Assembly (NCBI GenBank): GCA_017881185.1 | Contig: JADGRE010000045.1 | Coordinates: 1 to 33,017, forward strand | Source: Pseudomonadota bacterium | GTDB taxonomy: Bacteria > Myxococcota_A > Polyangia > Polyangiales > JAFGIB01 | Direction: 5' to 3' | DNA: 33,017 nt | In this document: positions 16,001 through 25,361 of the stretch, one piece after another | Position numbering within the stretch: the stretch's first letter is position 1 | Layout: each line of letters opens with the position of its first letter | Program-made: the position numbers and the translations under genes | The notes under the pieces: model-generated | Database searches by the model: none | Seen by the model: only the letters and a program-made list of their open reading frames with translations | What the model was told of the DNA's origin: nothing

Positions 16001-16857
16001 TCGTTCAGATCGTCGGGCACCCCGGAGACCACCAGCGACGGCGCCTGCGGCTCGACCAGCTGCTTGCGCTGCAACACTTCGGTGTAGGTGCCATCGAAGG
16101 GAATCGTGCCCGTGAGCGCCTCGTACAACATCACGCCCAGCGCGTACCAGTCGCTCGCTTCGTCGACGGGCTTGCCGGCGGCTTGTTCTGGCGACATGTA
16201 CGCGGGCGTGCCGAGCACTCCGGGCTCGAGCGTGCGGTAGGTCTCGTGCGAGTGATCGCCGACGATGCCGAAGTCCAAGAGCACCGCGCGGCCTTGCGCA
16301 GTGACCAGGACGTTGTCGGGTTTCAAGTCGCGGTGGAGCTTGCGCGCGGCGTGCACCGCCTGCAGGCCCTCTGCGATCTGCGAGAGCACCGAGCGCAGCA
16401 TGTCGAGGTCGCGCAGCGGCGACGGAAACAGCATCTCGAGACCCTCGACGCGCGGCTCGTCCGCGTCGCCGACCACGCCGGATTCACGCAGCTGCCACGA
16501 GTCCGAGCCGCGTAGTGGCGTGCTGAGCAGGTCGCGACCGGTGCGCCCGAGCACGTAGGTGAGGAAGTCCTTGCCCTCGACGTACTCCATCGTGAAGAAC
16601 CATTGGTCGTCCTCGGAGAACAGCTCGTGCAGGGTGACCAGGTTCGGGTGGCTCAGATCCGAGAGCGCGCGGAACTCGCGCTTGAAGCGGTAGATGCCCA
16701 GCGCATCGACGCGACGCAAGGTCTTGAGCGCCACCTGCGTCTTGCGCTCGCGATCGAACGCCAAGTACACCGCGCCCATGCTGCCTTCGCCCAGGCGCCG
16801 CTCGATCACGAAGCGGTCGGTGCCCAAGAGGCTGTTGTTCTGATCCCAATCGGACAA
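13093..16857 (-). CDS. PknK-like Ser/Thr kinase-AAA ATPase-TPR regulator
   Basis: This 1254-residue cytoplasmic protein has three parts. Residues 15-310 are a Hanks-type kinase: glycine loop GEGSMGAVY, Lys45 in VALKTL, HRDLKPDN with Asp177, DFG with Asp195, and activation-loop end GTPAYMSPEQ. All catalytic residues are present. An insertion of about 45 residues (105-150) precedes the catalytic loop. Residues 330-560 are an AAA16/MalT-like ATPase with Walker A GPSGIGKTT (362-370) and Walker B LVLFIDDLQW (D488, D489). The remainder, to the end, is helical and TPR-like. This is the PknK layout common in myxobacteria. The start is TTG; an in-frame TGA 18 nt upstream leaves no earlier start. It lies 123 nt downstream of the nitrate reductase gene on the same strand; whether it is cotranscribed is unclear. 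Confidence 0.92.
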   Translation of the reverse strand: MSDWDQNNSLLGTDRFVIERRLGEGSMGAVYLAFDRERKTQVALKTLRRVDALGIYRFKREFRALSDLSHPNLVTLHELFSEDDQWFFTMEYVEGKDFLTYVLGRTGRDLLSTPLRGSDSWQLRESGVVGDADEPRVEGLEMLFPSPLRDLDMLRSVLSQIAEGLQAVHAARKLHRDLKPDNVLVTAQGRAVLLDFGIVGDHSHETYRTLEPGVLGTPAYMSPEQAAGKPVDEASDWYALGVMLYEALTGTIPFDGTYTEVLQRKQLVEPQAPSLVVSGVPDDLNELCVRLLARDPRARPLGDAVVRALQARRGVSMPPIEAPQRGSDNGSPFVGRALELNALRRCAIDSDAGKPVVALLCGPSGIGKTTLVERFIEEAASGGQGLVLKGRCYERESVPFKAIDSLVDSLSRYLRRLPPVQVAEVMPREIVALAQLFPVLKRVEEISQAKRRGPLPSDPKELRRRAFNALKELFSRIADRTRLVLFIDDLQWGDVDSAKLLAELVVGNDCPAVMMLCAYRQTEVDTSPCLRTLLGQLRDTQADVREITLGALSEGESLDLARTLLGAQTAVNAARVGEEGQGSPYLLTELARYVHSAGTQDPSVVSLERALEARLSSLSKDARTLLQLVSVAGRPVPEDTLSLASAFDINLQTGLTELRAAKLVRGVATRDGRAVETYHDRVREAVVARMAPELLAIWHRRLASTLEASGSLDLEALTDHLLGAGESARAGLYALRAAAQAERALAFDKAARLYAIAVAHHLQSEAQKRELMMRWCDSLVQAGRGAQAARVYSDAAQLAEGEQAAELRRRAGVQLVLCGHIEEGVEILRENLRELGITLATDFRSASRELLELRGRLIERGLDFAPCEESLVRPERLQRLDALWLVTLGLLITEIDRPLPLLARYVIEALDAGEPERVMQGLCLYHAYVEGPLALRAGGVRFGVLEAAAALERKRPSTRAAAWLAFARACDHHRVGAWQPALSELESAEELFGVEGPGVNELRLCKQLMASIYVAFSVVDGLQRAQDWAREAEERDDLLVATRLRLMTSFLGLVRDDPAGARRACSEAMTRWNRGGLDPTALSHWAARAFIDLYERDGEACARHASELEDILRAPFAVVSVWRSHALVLRAACKLCAAQTQPGAAEWLERASADLDAVQSLGLRCFADAVTLLRAGIAALRDERERAMELLDEVIGSAEAQAQPLLVASALRRRGELMGGPSDPLALRADELMRERGVLAPERMARIFAPGFEQ

Positions 16858-16967
16858 GCGGACCCGGCGCGATCATACCCGGATGCGCCTGCGGTCGCAG
16901 CGTCACCCAGTGTGCGCCCGGGGCCCACATGGCTCGGGCTGCTCGCAGTGCCCGCGCAGCCCACGCA

Positions 16968-16986
16968 GCCTGAACGTGGCTCAGGC
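16968..16986 (-). terminator. Hairpin at the end of the nitrate operon
   Basis: GCCTGA-ACGTGGC-TCAGGC is a perfect 6-bp stem with a 7-base loop that overlaps the stop codon of the nitrate reductase gene. No T tract follows, so at best it is a weak or Rho-assisted terminator between the nitrate operon and the PknK-like gene. Confidence 0.3.
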
Positions 16987-19233
16987 CAGCGGCGCGGCGC
17001 CAGCCTCGATGCGCTCGATGCGCACGGCGCAGGCCTTGTACGAGGGCTGACGCGAATAGGGATCGAACGCAGCGAAGGTGAGCCGATTGGTGAATGCGTG
17101 GTGCATCGGGATGAAGACCTGACCGGGCTGCACCACATGCGTGATGAATGCCTTGACCTCGATCGCGCCGCGCGCCGAGTGCACGCGCACCCATTCACTG
17201 GGGCCCAGACCCAGGGCCTTGGCATCGACCGGGCTCACCTCTACATAGGGCGTGCTCGGATGCAGCTTACGCAGCACGTCGGATTTCTTGGTGCGTGTCT
17301 CGGTGTGCCACTGCGCGGAGCTCCCGCGACCGGTGAGCAAGAGCAGCGGAAAGCGCGCGCTCGTCGGCTCGGGCATGGCCGTCGGATCGGAGAAGATGAA
17401 GCGCGCCTTGGCGTCGTCGTGGAAGAACTTGCCGTCGGCGAACAGCCTGCGTTCGTCGCTGGCACGTGGAACCTCGCCCTTGGGCAGTGGCCACTGCACG
17501 CCGCGCAAGGTGTCGAGCTGCTCGTAGCTCTCTATCCCGGAGAAATCACACGGCTGGCCGGCAGAGAGCGCCTTGAGAATTTCGAAGGTGGCGGCGGGCG
17601 AGCTGAAGCGCTCGAACATGCTGCCGCAGCCCCAAGCCTCTGCGATGGCCTTGAACACGTAGAAATCGGCGAGCGCCTGACCCGGCGCTTTGGCCACTTT
17701 CTTGATGAGCCCGATGCGCCGCTCCGAGTTGATGAAGGTGCCGTCCTTCTCGCCCCAGCCGGCGGCGGGAAGCACCAAGTCAGCGCGCACTGCCGTCTCG
17801 GTCGTGCTGTACATGTCCTGGACCACCAGGAAGTCGAGGCGCTTGAGCGTGTCGTGCAGGTCGGCCTGGTTGATCCACGAGTGCGCGGTGTTGGTGGCGA
17901 TCACCCACAGCCCTTTGATCTTTCCAGACAGCACACCCTCGATGATCTGATCGTAGGCGAGGCTGCCCTTGCTCGGGATGCTCGCGACGTCGATGCCCAG
18001 CACATTGGCGACTGCGGCGCGGTGTTCGGCGTTCTTGAAGTCGCGGCCGCCGAGCAAGTTCGTGGTGTTGCTGAAGAGGCGCGAGCCCATGGCGTTGCAT
18101 TGGCCGGTGATGGAGTTTGCACCGGTGCCAGGACGACCGATGTTGCCGGTCAAGAGCGCGATGTTGATGATGGCCTGCGCCGCGCGCACGCCTTCGTGAC
18201 TTTGATTGACGCCCATCGTCCACCAGAACGACACGCGCTTGCCCGTGCCGATCGCTTGCACGAGCTGCTCCAGCACATCGGCGGAGATGCCGGAGGCTTC
18301 CGCCACGCGCTCGGGCGTGTAATCGGCCACGTGCGCCGCGAGCTCCGCAAAGCCGCTCGTGTGTGCCTGCACGAACGCGCGGTCGACGAAGCCGCGCTGC
18401 AAAAGCAGGTTCGTGATGCCGTAGAGCAGCACCAGATCGGACTTCGGGCGCAGCGGCACGTGCAGGGTTGCGGCCATCGCCGTCTCGGTGCGACGTGGGT
18501 CGATGACGATGATCTTCGGGTTGTGCCGATTCTTGCAAACGCGCTCCCACATGATCGGGTGCGCGATGCAGGGGTTCGCGCCCACGAACACCAGCACGTC
18601 GGACTCCTCGAAGTCTTTGTACGTGTAGGGAGGCGCGTCGAAGCCGAAGGATTCTTTGTAGGCCACCACGGCGCTGGCCATGCACTGCCGCGTGTTGCCG
18701 TCGCCGTGCAGCATGCCCATGCCAAACTTCGCGAGCGCGCCCAAGAGCGCCATCTCTTCGGTGGGGATCTGGCCGGTGCTCAGGAACGCCACGGATTCGG
18801 GGCCGTGCTTTTCTTGAATCGCTTTGAAGCGCGCGACGAAGGTCTCGAGCGCCTTGGGCCAGTCGACGGGTGCCAGCTGACCGCGCGCGTCGCGCAAGAG
18901 CGGCGTCGTGGCGCGGTCAGGCGCAGCGAGCGGCGTGAGGGATTCCCAGCCTTTCGGACACGCCATGCCGAGGTTCACGGGGTAGCCGCGGCTGGGCGAC
19001 AGGTTCACCGCCTTGCCGTCTTTCATGTGAACGTCGAGCCCACAGCCCGTCGAGCAGAAGCCGCAGACCATGGTGGTGGTCGCGTCGGGCTTCAAGCGTT
19101 CGGGCACTTGGCCAATGCCGAAGCCGGCCTGCGTACGTGACAGCTCCTGCGTCAGCGCGCCGTGGCGCATGTGCAAGAGATCCTTGGCGCGTAGCAAGAA
19201 GCGTCGTCGCGATCCGTCGCTCGGGTTGTCCAT
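16981..19233 (-). CDS. nasA: Molybdenum nitrate reductase catalytic subunit (NasA/NarB/NapA type)
   Basis: The 750-residue bis-MGD molybdoenzyme should reduce nitrate to nitrite. It has the N-terminal [4Fe-4S] motif with C57, C60, C64 and C92, and the molybdenum-ligand cysteine in [10 protein letters not shown], as in NasA, NarB and NapA. DHHAF-like [17 protein letters not shown] lies in the C-terminal dinucleotide-binding domain. The [2Fe-2S] C-terminal domain of Klebsiella NasA is absent. Near the start, SRRRFLL resembles a twin-arginine motif, but the hydrophobic core of a Tat signal does not follow, so the protein is probably cytoplasmic. ATG 19233 overlaps the upstream gene's stop in TGATG, implying coupled translation. 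The neighbours, a DmsBC-like fusion, NirBD and NarK, make assimilatory nitrate reduction the best assignment. Another oxyanion substrate is less likely. Confidence 0.9.
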   Translation of the reverse strand: MDNPSDGSRRRFLLRAKDLLHMRHGALTQELSRTQAGFGIGQVPERLKPDATTTMVCGFCSTGCGLDVHMKDGKAVNLSPSRGYPVNLGMACPKGWESLTPLAAPDRATTPLLRDARGQLAPVDWPKALETFVARFKAIQEKHGPESVAFLSTGQIPTEEMALLGALAKFGMGMLHGDGNTRQCMASAVVAYKESFGFDAPPYTYKDFEESDVLVFVGANPCIAHPIMWERVCKNRHNPKIIVIDPRRTETAMAATLHVPLRPKSDLVLLYGITNLLLQRGFVDRAFVQAHTSGFAELAAHVADYTPERVAEASGISADVLEQLVQAIGTGKRVSFWWTMGVNQSHEGVRAAQAIINIALLTGNIGRPGTGANSITGQCNAMGSRLFSNTTNLLGGRDFKNAEHRAAVANVLGIDVASIPSKGSLAYDQIIEGVLSGKIKGLWVIATNTAHSWINQADLHDTLKRLDFLVVQDMYSTTETAVRADLVLPAAGWGEKDGTFINSERRIGLIKKVAKAPGQALADFYVFKAIAEAWGCGSMFERFSSPAATFEILKALSAGQPCDFSGIESYEQLDTLRGVQWPLPKGEVPRASDERRLFADGKFFHDDAKARFIFSDPTAMPEPTSARFPLLLLTGRGSSAQWHTETRTKKSDVLRKLHPSTPYVEVSPVDAKALGLGPSEWVRVHSARGAIEVKAFITHVVQPGQVFIPMHHAFTNRLTFAAFDPYSRQPSYKACAVRIERIEAGAAPLA

Positions 19234-20939
19234 CAGCCGAAGGTTCCTGGCATGCGCGGCGCGCTGACGGCCGCGAAGAAGAGTGAACGCTCCATGAGCG
19301 ATCCGACGACCAAGCCCGTGAGCGAAAGGCTGATGCACACGAATGCGGCGACGCCGAGGCCCGAGCTGCCGAGCAAGGCCAGCACGAACAGCGGAAGAAC
19401 GAAGCCCGCGACCAGCGCAGCGCCGAGCCGCAACGTCATGAGACCCTTGAGCTCACCCGACAGCAGCAGGGCGGAGCGCTTGAGATCGTTCTGCTGCTTG
19501 TCGCGCAAGTGCAAGAAGATGGAGAGCTCGTAGACCAGCTCGAGCGCGACGAACGCGAGCAGCGCCTTGGCGAGCAGCGCGACCACCGGTACCAGCGAGG
19601 CCACACGCGCGCCGCCGCCGGCGAGCATGCTCCACAAGCTGCTGGTGAACAGACTCGTGGCCGTGCCGAGCACCAAGGTGGTCATCAGGAACTTGAAACC
19701 CGTGCGCGAGAAGCTCCAGTAGCGACGCAGCGTGACGCAGTAGACCATCACCGAGCAGAACACGCCAGCCGCACCGCACAGTGCAACGAAGCCACCGAGC
19801 GAGGCTTCGAGTGTGTGCGCCAGGCCGTCTGACAACTGCGGACAGTGCAGCACGGCACACAGTGGTTGCCGCCACACCACCGCCGCGTAGACGATGGCCG
19901 CCTTGGCGAACGCAGCAAATGCAATGATCTCGCGGCTGAGCCACGAGGTTCGCAGCCCGAGAACAGCGCGAAACGCGTACAGCGGCCGGCCCAAGTGGAA
20001 GATGCTGGCGCTGAGCGCGAGCAAGCCTGCCCCGAGCGCAACGAGTGAGTGCAGCGGCAAGAGCTGTTCGAGCACCGGTCCGCCGAAGAACCAGCGCACC
20101 GCTTGATCCAGACAGAACGCGCCCGCCGACAGCTGGGTGAGCACGAGCATGAACACCAGCGGCCGGTGCTGGTGCGAGGGATGCACCGCGTAGAAGTCGG
20201 CAGGCAAGGTGTTGCGTGGATACGCGCGGCTGCTCTTGTAGGTGGTGGTCGGCCCGGTGATGCCGGGCGACGGCGCGCCAGGCAAGAACGCGTCGGTCTG
20301 TGCGTCTTCCAGCACGGCGTCTTTGGTCACGAGGCGAATGGAGATGGCTTCGTTCGGACACGCTTGCACGCAAGCCGGCGCTTCACCCGCGGCGAGCCGG
20401 CCGCTGCACATGTCGCACTTGCGCACGATGCCCTTCTTGGCGCTGTACTGCGGTACTTCGTAGGGGCAGGTCAGCGTGCAGTACTGACAGCCGATGCACT
20501 GATCGTCCAAGTGCTTGACGATGCCCGTGATCGGGTCTTTCTCGTAGGCCTCCACGGGACAACCCTTCAAACACGCCGGGTCGACGCAGTGGTGACAGGC
20601 CGTCGTAACGGTTTGTTGTAGAGGAGCCTCGGGGGTGCCGCCATGCAAAAGGCCCACGAAGCGCCAGGTCTCGCCTTCGTCGAGGCCGTTGAGGCTGTGG
20701 CAGGCGGTGACGCAGGCCTTGCAGCCAGTGCAGCGATCGAGGTCGACTTGGAAGCCGTACTGCTCGCCGGCCTTGGGCTTGGTCAGTGGAATGAGCTCGC
20801 TGTAGACGCGCTCTTCGCCCTGCAGTCCTTCCAACTCGTGGTGCTTGCTCGAGAAGCGGTCGACTGCTGTCAGGTCGCCTTGTTGCTGCAGGTACTGATC
20901 CAGCAGCGGCAAGCGCACGACTCTGTCGCCATGCGCCAC
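19233..20939 (-). CDS. DmsB-DmsC fusion: four-cluster ferredoxin subunit plus membrane anchor
   Basis: One 568-residue chain joins an electron-transfer subunit to a quinol-oxidising anchor. The N-terminal part has sixteen cysteines in four sets (70/73/76/80, 115/118/123/127, 148/151/154/158, 175/178/190/194), the pattern of DmsB/NrfC-type proteins with four [4Fe-4S] clusters. From about residue 258 on there are eight or so hydrophobic helices resembling DmsC, including [24 protein letters not shown], here cited only by its short core HLGRPLYAF. It should pass electrons from the membrane quinol pool to the nitrate reductase encoded next. GTG 20939 begins 2 nt after the NirBD stop, and the 3' end overlaps the nitrate reductase start. 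In most organisms DmsB and DmsC are separate, and the enzyme faces the periplasm. Confidence 0.9.
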   Translation of the reverse strand: MAHGDRVVRLPLLDQYLQQQGDLTAVDRFSSKHHELEGLQGEERVYSELIPLTKPKAGEQYGFQVDLDRCTGCKACVTACHSLNGLDEGETWRFVGLLHGGTPEAPLQQTVTTACHHCVDPACLKGCPVEAYEKDPITGIVKHLDDQCIGCQYCTLTCPYEVPQYSAKKGIVRKCDMCSGRLAAGEAPACVQACPNEAISIRLVTKDAVLEDAQTDAFLPGAPSPGITGPTTTYKSSRAYPRNTLPADFYAVHPSHQHRPLVFMLVLTQLSAGAFCLDQAVRWFFGGPVLEQLLPLHSLVALGAGLLALSASIFHLGRPLYAFRAVLGLRTSWLSREIIAFAAFAKAAIVYAAVVWRQPLCAVLHCPQLSDGLAHTLEASLGGFVALCGAAGVFCSVMVYCVTLRRYWSFSRTGFKFLMTTLVLGTATSLFTSSLWSMLAGGGARVASLVPVVALLAKALLAFVALELVYELSIFLHLRDKQQNDLKRSALLLSGELKGLMTLRLGAALVAGFVLPLFVLALLGSSGLGVAAFVCISLSLTGLVVGSLMERSLFFAAVSAPRMPGTFG

Positions 20940-20941
20940 GG

Positions 20942-23863
20942 TTATTCCGCTGCCTCGGTGACATCGCCGCAGGGCTCGGCTTGTTTGCAGAGCGTGGCTT
21001 GCAGCAGCTCGGCGGGCGGCAGCTCCACGTACACGACGCCGGCGTTCACTTGTACGGGGAAGGTGCTGATGCCGTAGCTCTCACCAGAGAGGCTCTCACC
21101 GGAATCGAGCGCGAAGGTCTTTTTGTGCATCGGGCAGGCCACCTTGGGCCGGCCCGCTTGATCGCCGACGAGGCCGCGCGCCAATACCATGTCTTGACGG
21201 TGCGGGCACATGTTCTGCGTCGCGTACCACTCGCCGCGCGAGGCCAAGTTGAACACCGCCAGCTGCACGTTGCCGTATTTGATGGCGACGCCGCCTTCGC
21301 GAGGCACCGCAGCCGCGTCGATCAGCGGCACCCAGCGCCGTTGGGCGAGCGGCAAACGCAGCTTGGCCGGCGCGGGTGTTTGCTTCTTCCAGTCGGCCGG
21401 GCGCTCTTGGCCGCGCTCCTTGACGAGGCGCAACGTCGGATCGACATCAGGCGAGTTCGCGAAGTGCTGAAAGCGCGCGCGGCGTTCCGGGTCGTTCACG
21501 ACCGCGGCCCACTCGCACTGGTAGGTGGAGACCAGCTTGTCCATGGCCGCTTCGAGCTCGGCCCCGAGACCCAAGCTGTCGTTCACGACGACGTCGCGCA
21601 GGTAGCCGATGCCGCCTTCCAGCTTCTCCAGCCAGACCGAAGTGCGCATCAGCCGGTCGGCAGTCCGGATGTAGTACATCAAGAAGCGATCGATGTAGCG
21701 CAGGCAAGTCTCGTCATCGAGATCTCCGGCGAGCAAGTCGGCGTGCCGAGGCTTGGCACCACCGTTGCCGCAGACGTAGAGGTTCCAGCCCTTCTCGGTG
21801 GCGATGATGCCGAAGTCCTTGCTCTGCGCTTCGGCGCATTCACGCACGCAGCCACTGACCGCGCTCTTGAGCTTGTGCGGCCCGCGAATGCCCTTGTAGC
21901 GCTCCTCGACGCGGATCGCGAAGCCCACGGCGTCTTGCACACCATAGCGGCACCAGGTGCTACCGACGCAGCTCTTCACCGTGCGCACGGCCTTGCCGTA
22001 CGCGTGACCGCTCTCGAAGCCGGCCGACACCAGCTCCTCCCAGATGTCGGGCAGTTGATTGAGCTTGGCACCGAAGAGATCGATGCGTTGGCCACCGGTG
22101 ATCTTGGTATACAGGTTGTACTTCTTGGCAACCTGACCGAGCACGATCAACTTCTCTGGCGTGATCTCCCCACCGGGCACGCGCGGCACCACCGAGTACA
22201 GACCACCGCGTTGCATGTTCGCCAGGAAGCGGTCGTTGGTGTCCTGCAACGTATCGTGGTTGAGGATCATGTCGTTGTGCACGCTCGCGAGGATCGACGC
22301 GACCGCCGGCTTGCACACCTCGCAGCCGTGGCCGCGGCCGATCTTCTCGATGATCTCCTCCCAGTTCGTGTAGCCACGCACCGAGACGATGTCGAAGAGC
22401 TGTTGCCGGCTGTAGACGAAGTGCTCGCACAGGTGCGTGTTGATGGTCTGCCCGCTCGCCTTGAGCTCGGCGTTGAGGATGTCGGTCACCAGCGGCACGC
22501 AGCCGCCGCAACCGGTGCCGGCGCGCGTGCAGGCCTTGAGGTCGGCCATGCTGCATACGCCCTCGCGGATCTTCGAGCACAGGTCGCCCTTGCTCACGTT
22601 GTTGCACGAGCAGACTTGCGCGTCGTCGTCGAGCGTGACCTGGGCGCCGCCACCGCGCTTGCCGAGAATCAGCTCTTCCGCCGAGCACGGCAGCGGCTTG
22701 CGCGAGCGCGACAGCTGCACGAGCGTGCCGTACTCCGAAGCGTCGCCCACGAGAATGCCGCCGATGAGCCGCGTGGCGTCGTCGCTCACGACCAGCTTCT
22801 TGTAGACGCCGTTGACGAGATCGTGCAGCACGATCTCCTTGGTCGGCTCCTTGGGGATGAAGGGCTCGCCGAACATCGCGACGTCCACGCCCATGAGCTT
22901 GAGCTTGGCCGATTGGTCGGCGCCCACGAAGCTCGCTTCCTTGCCGTGCAAGCGCTTGGCCAGCACGTCGGCCATCTCGTAGCCGGGAGCGACGAGGCCG
23001 TAGATCACGCCGCGATGCAGCGCCACTTCGCCGATGGCATGTACGTGCGGATCGCTCGTACCCAGCGTGTCGTCGACCACGATGCCGCCGCGCTCGCCCA
23101 CCATAATGCCGGCGTCGCGGGCCAGCTCGTCGCGCGGCCGGATGCCCGCGGACACCACCACCATGTCGACCGACAGCTCGCTCTCGTCCTTGAAGCGCAA
23201 GCCTTCGCAGCGCTCTTCGCCGAGCACTTCCATCGTGGCGCGGCCGAGGTGCGTCTCCACGCCGATGGCGTGGATACTGCGCAAGAGCAGCTTGGCGCCC
23301 GCTTCATCGAGCTGGCGCGGCATCAGCCGCGGTGCGAGCTCGACCACGTGGGTGCTGAGGCCGAGCGTCTTCATCGCGCGCGCCGCCTCGAGCCCCAAGA
23401 GACCACCGCCGAGCACCGCCGCCGTCTTGGCTTGCTTGCTGTAGGCCTTGATGGCCGCGAGATCGTCGATGGTGCGGTACGCAAACACGCCAGCCTTGTC
23501 GATGCCTGGCAGCGGCGGAATGAACGCCGCAGAGCCCGTCGCGAGCACCAGTTGGTCGTACGGCAGCTCCCGATCGTCGTCGGTGCGCACGCGCTTGCGG
23601 ACTGCATCGACCTTCACCACACGTTGGCCCACGCGCAGGTCGATGTCGTTGTCGATGTAGAACTGGTCGGGCGCGAGCTGCAGCGCCGCAGGGTCTTTGT
23701 CGTCGTAATAGTGCGTGAGATTGACGCGGTCGTAGGGCGGCCGCGGCTCTTCGCCGATCAGGATCAAGCGAAAGCGCTTGTCCTTGTCGAGCTCGCGCAT
23801 GCGTGCGCAGAAGCGCTGACCCACCATGCCGGCGCCTACGATGATGACGGTGTGCTGCTTCAT
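20942..23863 (-). CDS. nirBD: Fused NADH-dependent nitrite reductase NirB-NirD
   Basis: This 973-residue protein reduces nitrite to ammonium with NAD(P)H in the cytoplasm. In order it has FAD and NAD(P)H Rossmann domains (VIIVGAGMVG near the start, AAVLGGGLLGLEAA near 150), a BFD-like [2Fe-2S] motif (C418, C420, C452, C455), the nitrite/sulfite reductase repeats, and siroheme-[4Fe-4S] cysteines 632, 638, 672 and 676. From about residue 840 a NirD-type Rieske domain is fused to the C-terminus and keeps the cluster ligands as CPH and CPMH (C886, H888, C910, H913). NirB and NirD are usually separate genes. GTG 23890 would overlap the narK stop, but ATG 23863 has AGGAG 8 nt before it and is preferred. 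It lies second in the nitrate operon. Confidence 0.93.
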   Translation of the reverse strand: MKQHTVIIVGAGMVGQRFCARMRELDKDKRFRLILIGEEPRPPYDRVNLTHYYDDKDPAALQLAPDQFYIDNDIDLRVGQRVVKVDAVRKRVRTDDDRELPYDQLVLATGSAAFIPPLPGIDKAGVFAYRTIDDLAAIKAYSKQAKTAAVLGGGLLGLEAARAMKTLGLSTHVVELAPRLMPRQLDEAGAKLLLRSIHAIGVETHLGRATMEVLGEERCEGLRFKDESELSVDMVVVSAGIRPRDELARDAGIMVGERGGIVVDDTLGTSDPHVHAIGEVALHRGVIYGLVAPGYEMADVLAKRLHGKEASFVGADQSAKLKLMGVDVAMFGEPFIPKEPTKEIVLHDLVNGVYKKLVVSDDATRLIGGILVGDASEYGTLVQLSRSRKPLPCSAEELILGKRGGGAQVTLDDDAQVCSCNNVSKGDLCSKIREGVCSMADLKACTRAGTGCGGCVPLVTDILNAELKASGQTINTHLCEHFVYSRQQLFDIVSVRGYTNWEEIIEKIGRGHGCEVCKPAVASILASVHNDMILNHDTLQDTNDRFLANMQRGGLYSVVPRVPGGEITPEKLIVLGQVAKKYNLYTKITGGQRIDLFGAKLNQLPDIWEELVSAGFESGHAYGKAVRTVKSCVGSTWCRYGVQDAVGFAIRVEERYKGIRGPHKLKSAVSGCVRECAEAQSKDFGIIATEKGWNLYVCGNGGAKPRHADLLAGDLDDETCLRYIDRFLMYYIRTADRLMRTSVWLEKLEGGIGYLRDVVVNDSLGLGAELEAAMDKLVSTYQCEWAAVVNDPERRARFQHFANSPDVDPTLRLVKERGQERPADWKKQTPAPAKLRLPLAQRRWVPLIDAAAVPREGGVAIKYGNVQLAVFNLASRGEWYATQNMCPHRQDMVLARGLVGDQAGRPKVACPMHKKTFALDSGESLSGESYGISTFPVQVNAGVVYVELPPAELLQATLCKQAEPCGDVTEAAE

Positions 23864-23886
23864 GGTCTTGGCTCCTGCGCTCGTGC

Positions 23887-25254
23887 TCACTCCGCGGGCT
23901 CGATTTGCAGACCTACCGACGACGGCCGCAGCGCGCCGCGCGCCGCGAGGCTCGCTCGCATCTCGAGGTTCGCCGCGCGTTCCTCTTCCGGCGAGAAGCG
24001 CACTGCGAGGGCGACCACCGCCGACGCGGTGACAGCCAGCGACAGGTACAGGAACGCATCAGCAGTACGGATCGCATCGCTGCGGAACAAGAGCCCGGCG
24101 AGCACCGCGCCCATGTTGCCGCCAGCTCCCACGATGCCGGCGATGGAGCCCAGCGCCTTCTTGTTCATCATCGGCACCACGGCGTAGGTGGCGCCGCACG
24201 ACATGCTCACGAAGAGCGAGAACGCGATGTAGAAGAAGATGGCCGAGGGCAGCAGGGTCATGCGCGAGAAGCCAAACAAGAGCACACCCTCGAGCAAGAG
24301 CGTCACGAACAGCACCGAGACGCGTCCGCGCAGCCCGCGTTGCACACCGACCCGATCGCTGACAAAGCCACCGAGCGTGCGCGCGAAGATGTTCATCGAG
24401 CCGTGCAGGCCAGCCACGATGCCTGCGCCCTGCACGCTGAGCTTGAAGCTGTCGTGGAAGTAGAGCGCCGCGACGTTGTTGATGGTGAGCTCGACGCCGA
24501 AGCACGCGCCGTACGCGACGAACAGCGCCCACACCCGCGGGTCACGCATCGCGAGCAGGAAGGTGCCGCGCATGCCGGCCGAGCCCACCGGCACGCCTTG
24601 CGCGCGCAGCTGGGCGAAGTTGCCGCCCGGCGTGTCTTGGGTGACGAAGTAATAGGCGATGCCCGAGACGAAGAGCAGCGCGCCTGGCACCACCATCGCC
24701 AGCCGCCACGCCCAGTGCGCGGAGACGCCGAGGCCGAGCATGGCCGCGAGCAAGAGCGGCATCGCCATCTGCGTGATGCCACCGCCCAAGTTGCCCCAGC
24801 CCGCCGTGGTGGCGTTGGCCGTGCCCACGCAGTTGGGCGCGAACATCTGCGAGGTGTGGTACTGGGTGATGACGAACGACGCGCCGATCGCGCCGATGGC
24901 CAGGCGGAAGATCAGGAAGCTCGTGTAGTCGTGCGCGAAGCCGATGCCCATCACCGGCAGCGAGCCGAGCACCAGCAGCACGGTGTAACAGAGGCGCGGC
25001 CCGACCCGGTCGCACAGCCAACCCACCAAGAGGCGTGCCAGCACCGTGATGGCGACCGACGCGATGACAGTGTTGCCGATCTGCGCCTTGGTCAGCCCGA
25101 GCTCATCGCGGACCACTGCCATCAGCGGCGCGATGCCGAACCAGCCGAAGAAGCACAGGAAGAAGGCCAGCCAGGTCATGTGAAACGTCCGCATCGCGGG
25201 CGTGTTCAGGTCGCTGAGCCGGATTGCAACTGCCTTGGAGGGGGCTTGGGCCAT
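23887..25254 (-). CDS. narK: NarK-family nitrate/nitrite transporter (MFS)
   Basis: The 455-residue product is a major-facilitator inner-membrane protein with about twelve hydrophobic helices. The nitrate signature GWGNLGGGITQMAMP is present, and ARLLVGWLCDRVGPR is the typical loop 2-3 motif. It should bring nitrate into the cell, possibly exporting nitrite, for the reductases encoded downstream. The N-terminal RTFHMTWLAFFLCFFGWFG, an aromatic-rich first helix, is also characteristic of NarK-type proteins. ATG 25254 has AGGAGA about 12 nt upstream at 25266-25271, which is a little long. It is the first gene of the operon, preceded by a 540-bp gap rich in inverted repeats where regulation presumably takes place. 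NarK1 versus NarK2 type, and so proton symport or nitrite exchange, cannot be decided here. Confidence 0.93.
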   Translation of the reverse strand: MAQAPSKAVAIRLSDLNTPAMRTFHMTWLAFFLCFFGWFGIAPLMAVVRDELGLTKAQIGNTVIASVAITVLARLLVGWLCDRVGPRLCYTVLLVLGSLPVMGIGFAHDYTSFLIFRLAIGAIGASFVITQYHTSQMFAPNCVGTANATTAGWGNLGGGITQMAMPLLLAAMLGLGVSAHWAWRLAMVVPGALLFVSGIAYYFVTQDTPGGNFAQLRAQGVPVGSAGMRGTFLLAMRDPRVWALFVAYGACFGVELTINNVAALYFHDSFKLSVQGAGIVAGLHGSMNIFARTLGGFVSDRVGVQRGLRGRVSVLFVTLLLEGVLLFGFSRMTLLPSAIFFYIAFSLFVSMSCGATYAVVPMMNKKALGSIAGIVGAGGNMGAVLAGLLFRSDAIRTADAFLYLSLAVTASAVVALAVRFSPEEERAANLEMRASLAARGALRPSSVGLQIEPAE

Positions 25255-25278
25255 GTCGGGGACGTTCTCCTGTGAAGG

Positions 25279-25296
25279 GCTTCGAGGAGTCGAAGC
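25279..25296 (-). promoter_or_regulatory. Leader hairpin just upstream of the narK ribosome site
   Basis: GCTTCGA-GGAG-TCGAAGC is a perfect 7-bp stem with a four-base loop. It ends 8 nt from the narK ribosome site on the minus strand, close enough to affect translation or mRNA stability. The 10-bp palindrome GAAGCGCTTC overlaps its distal arm and would form a competing structure. Confidence 0.4.
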
Positions 25297-25361
25297 GCTT
25301 CATCTCAGAGAGCTTGGTCCGCCACGTGTTTCCTGGACTTTTCGAGCTGGCAAAAAGCAGA

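Noticed and set aside
16603-19140. An 845-codon plus-strand frame opposite the nitrate reductase and the kinase start
   Set aside because: It crosses two well-supported minus-strand genes and has the composition of an antisense shadow.
19150-19233. Tat signal peptide on the nitrate reductase
   Set aside because: SRRRFLL fits the twin-arginine pattern, but the following residues are charged ([11 protein letters not shown]) and no hydrophobic core exists.
20981-24187. A 1068-codon open frame on the plus strand opposite nirBD
   Set aside because: The product is rich in His, Arg, Ala and Val with no recognisable domain, and the opposite strand encodes a complete fused nitrite reductase. It is a shadow caused by high GC content at third codon positions.
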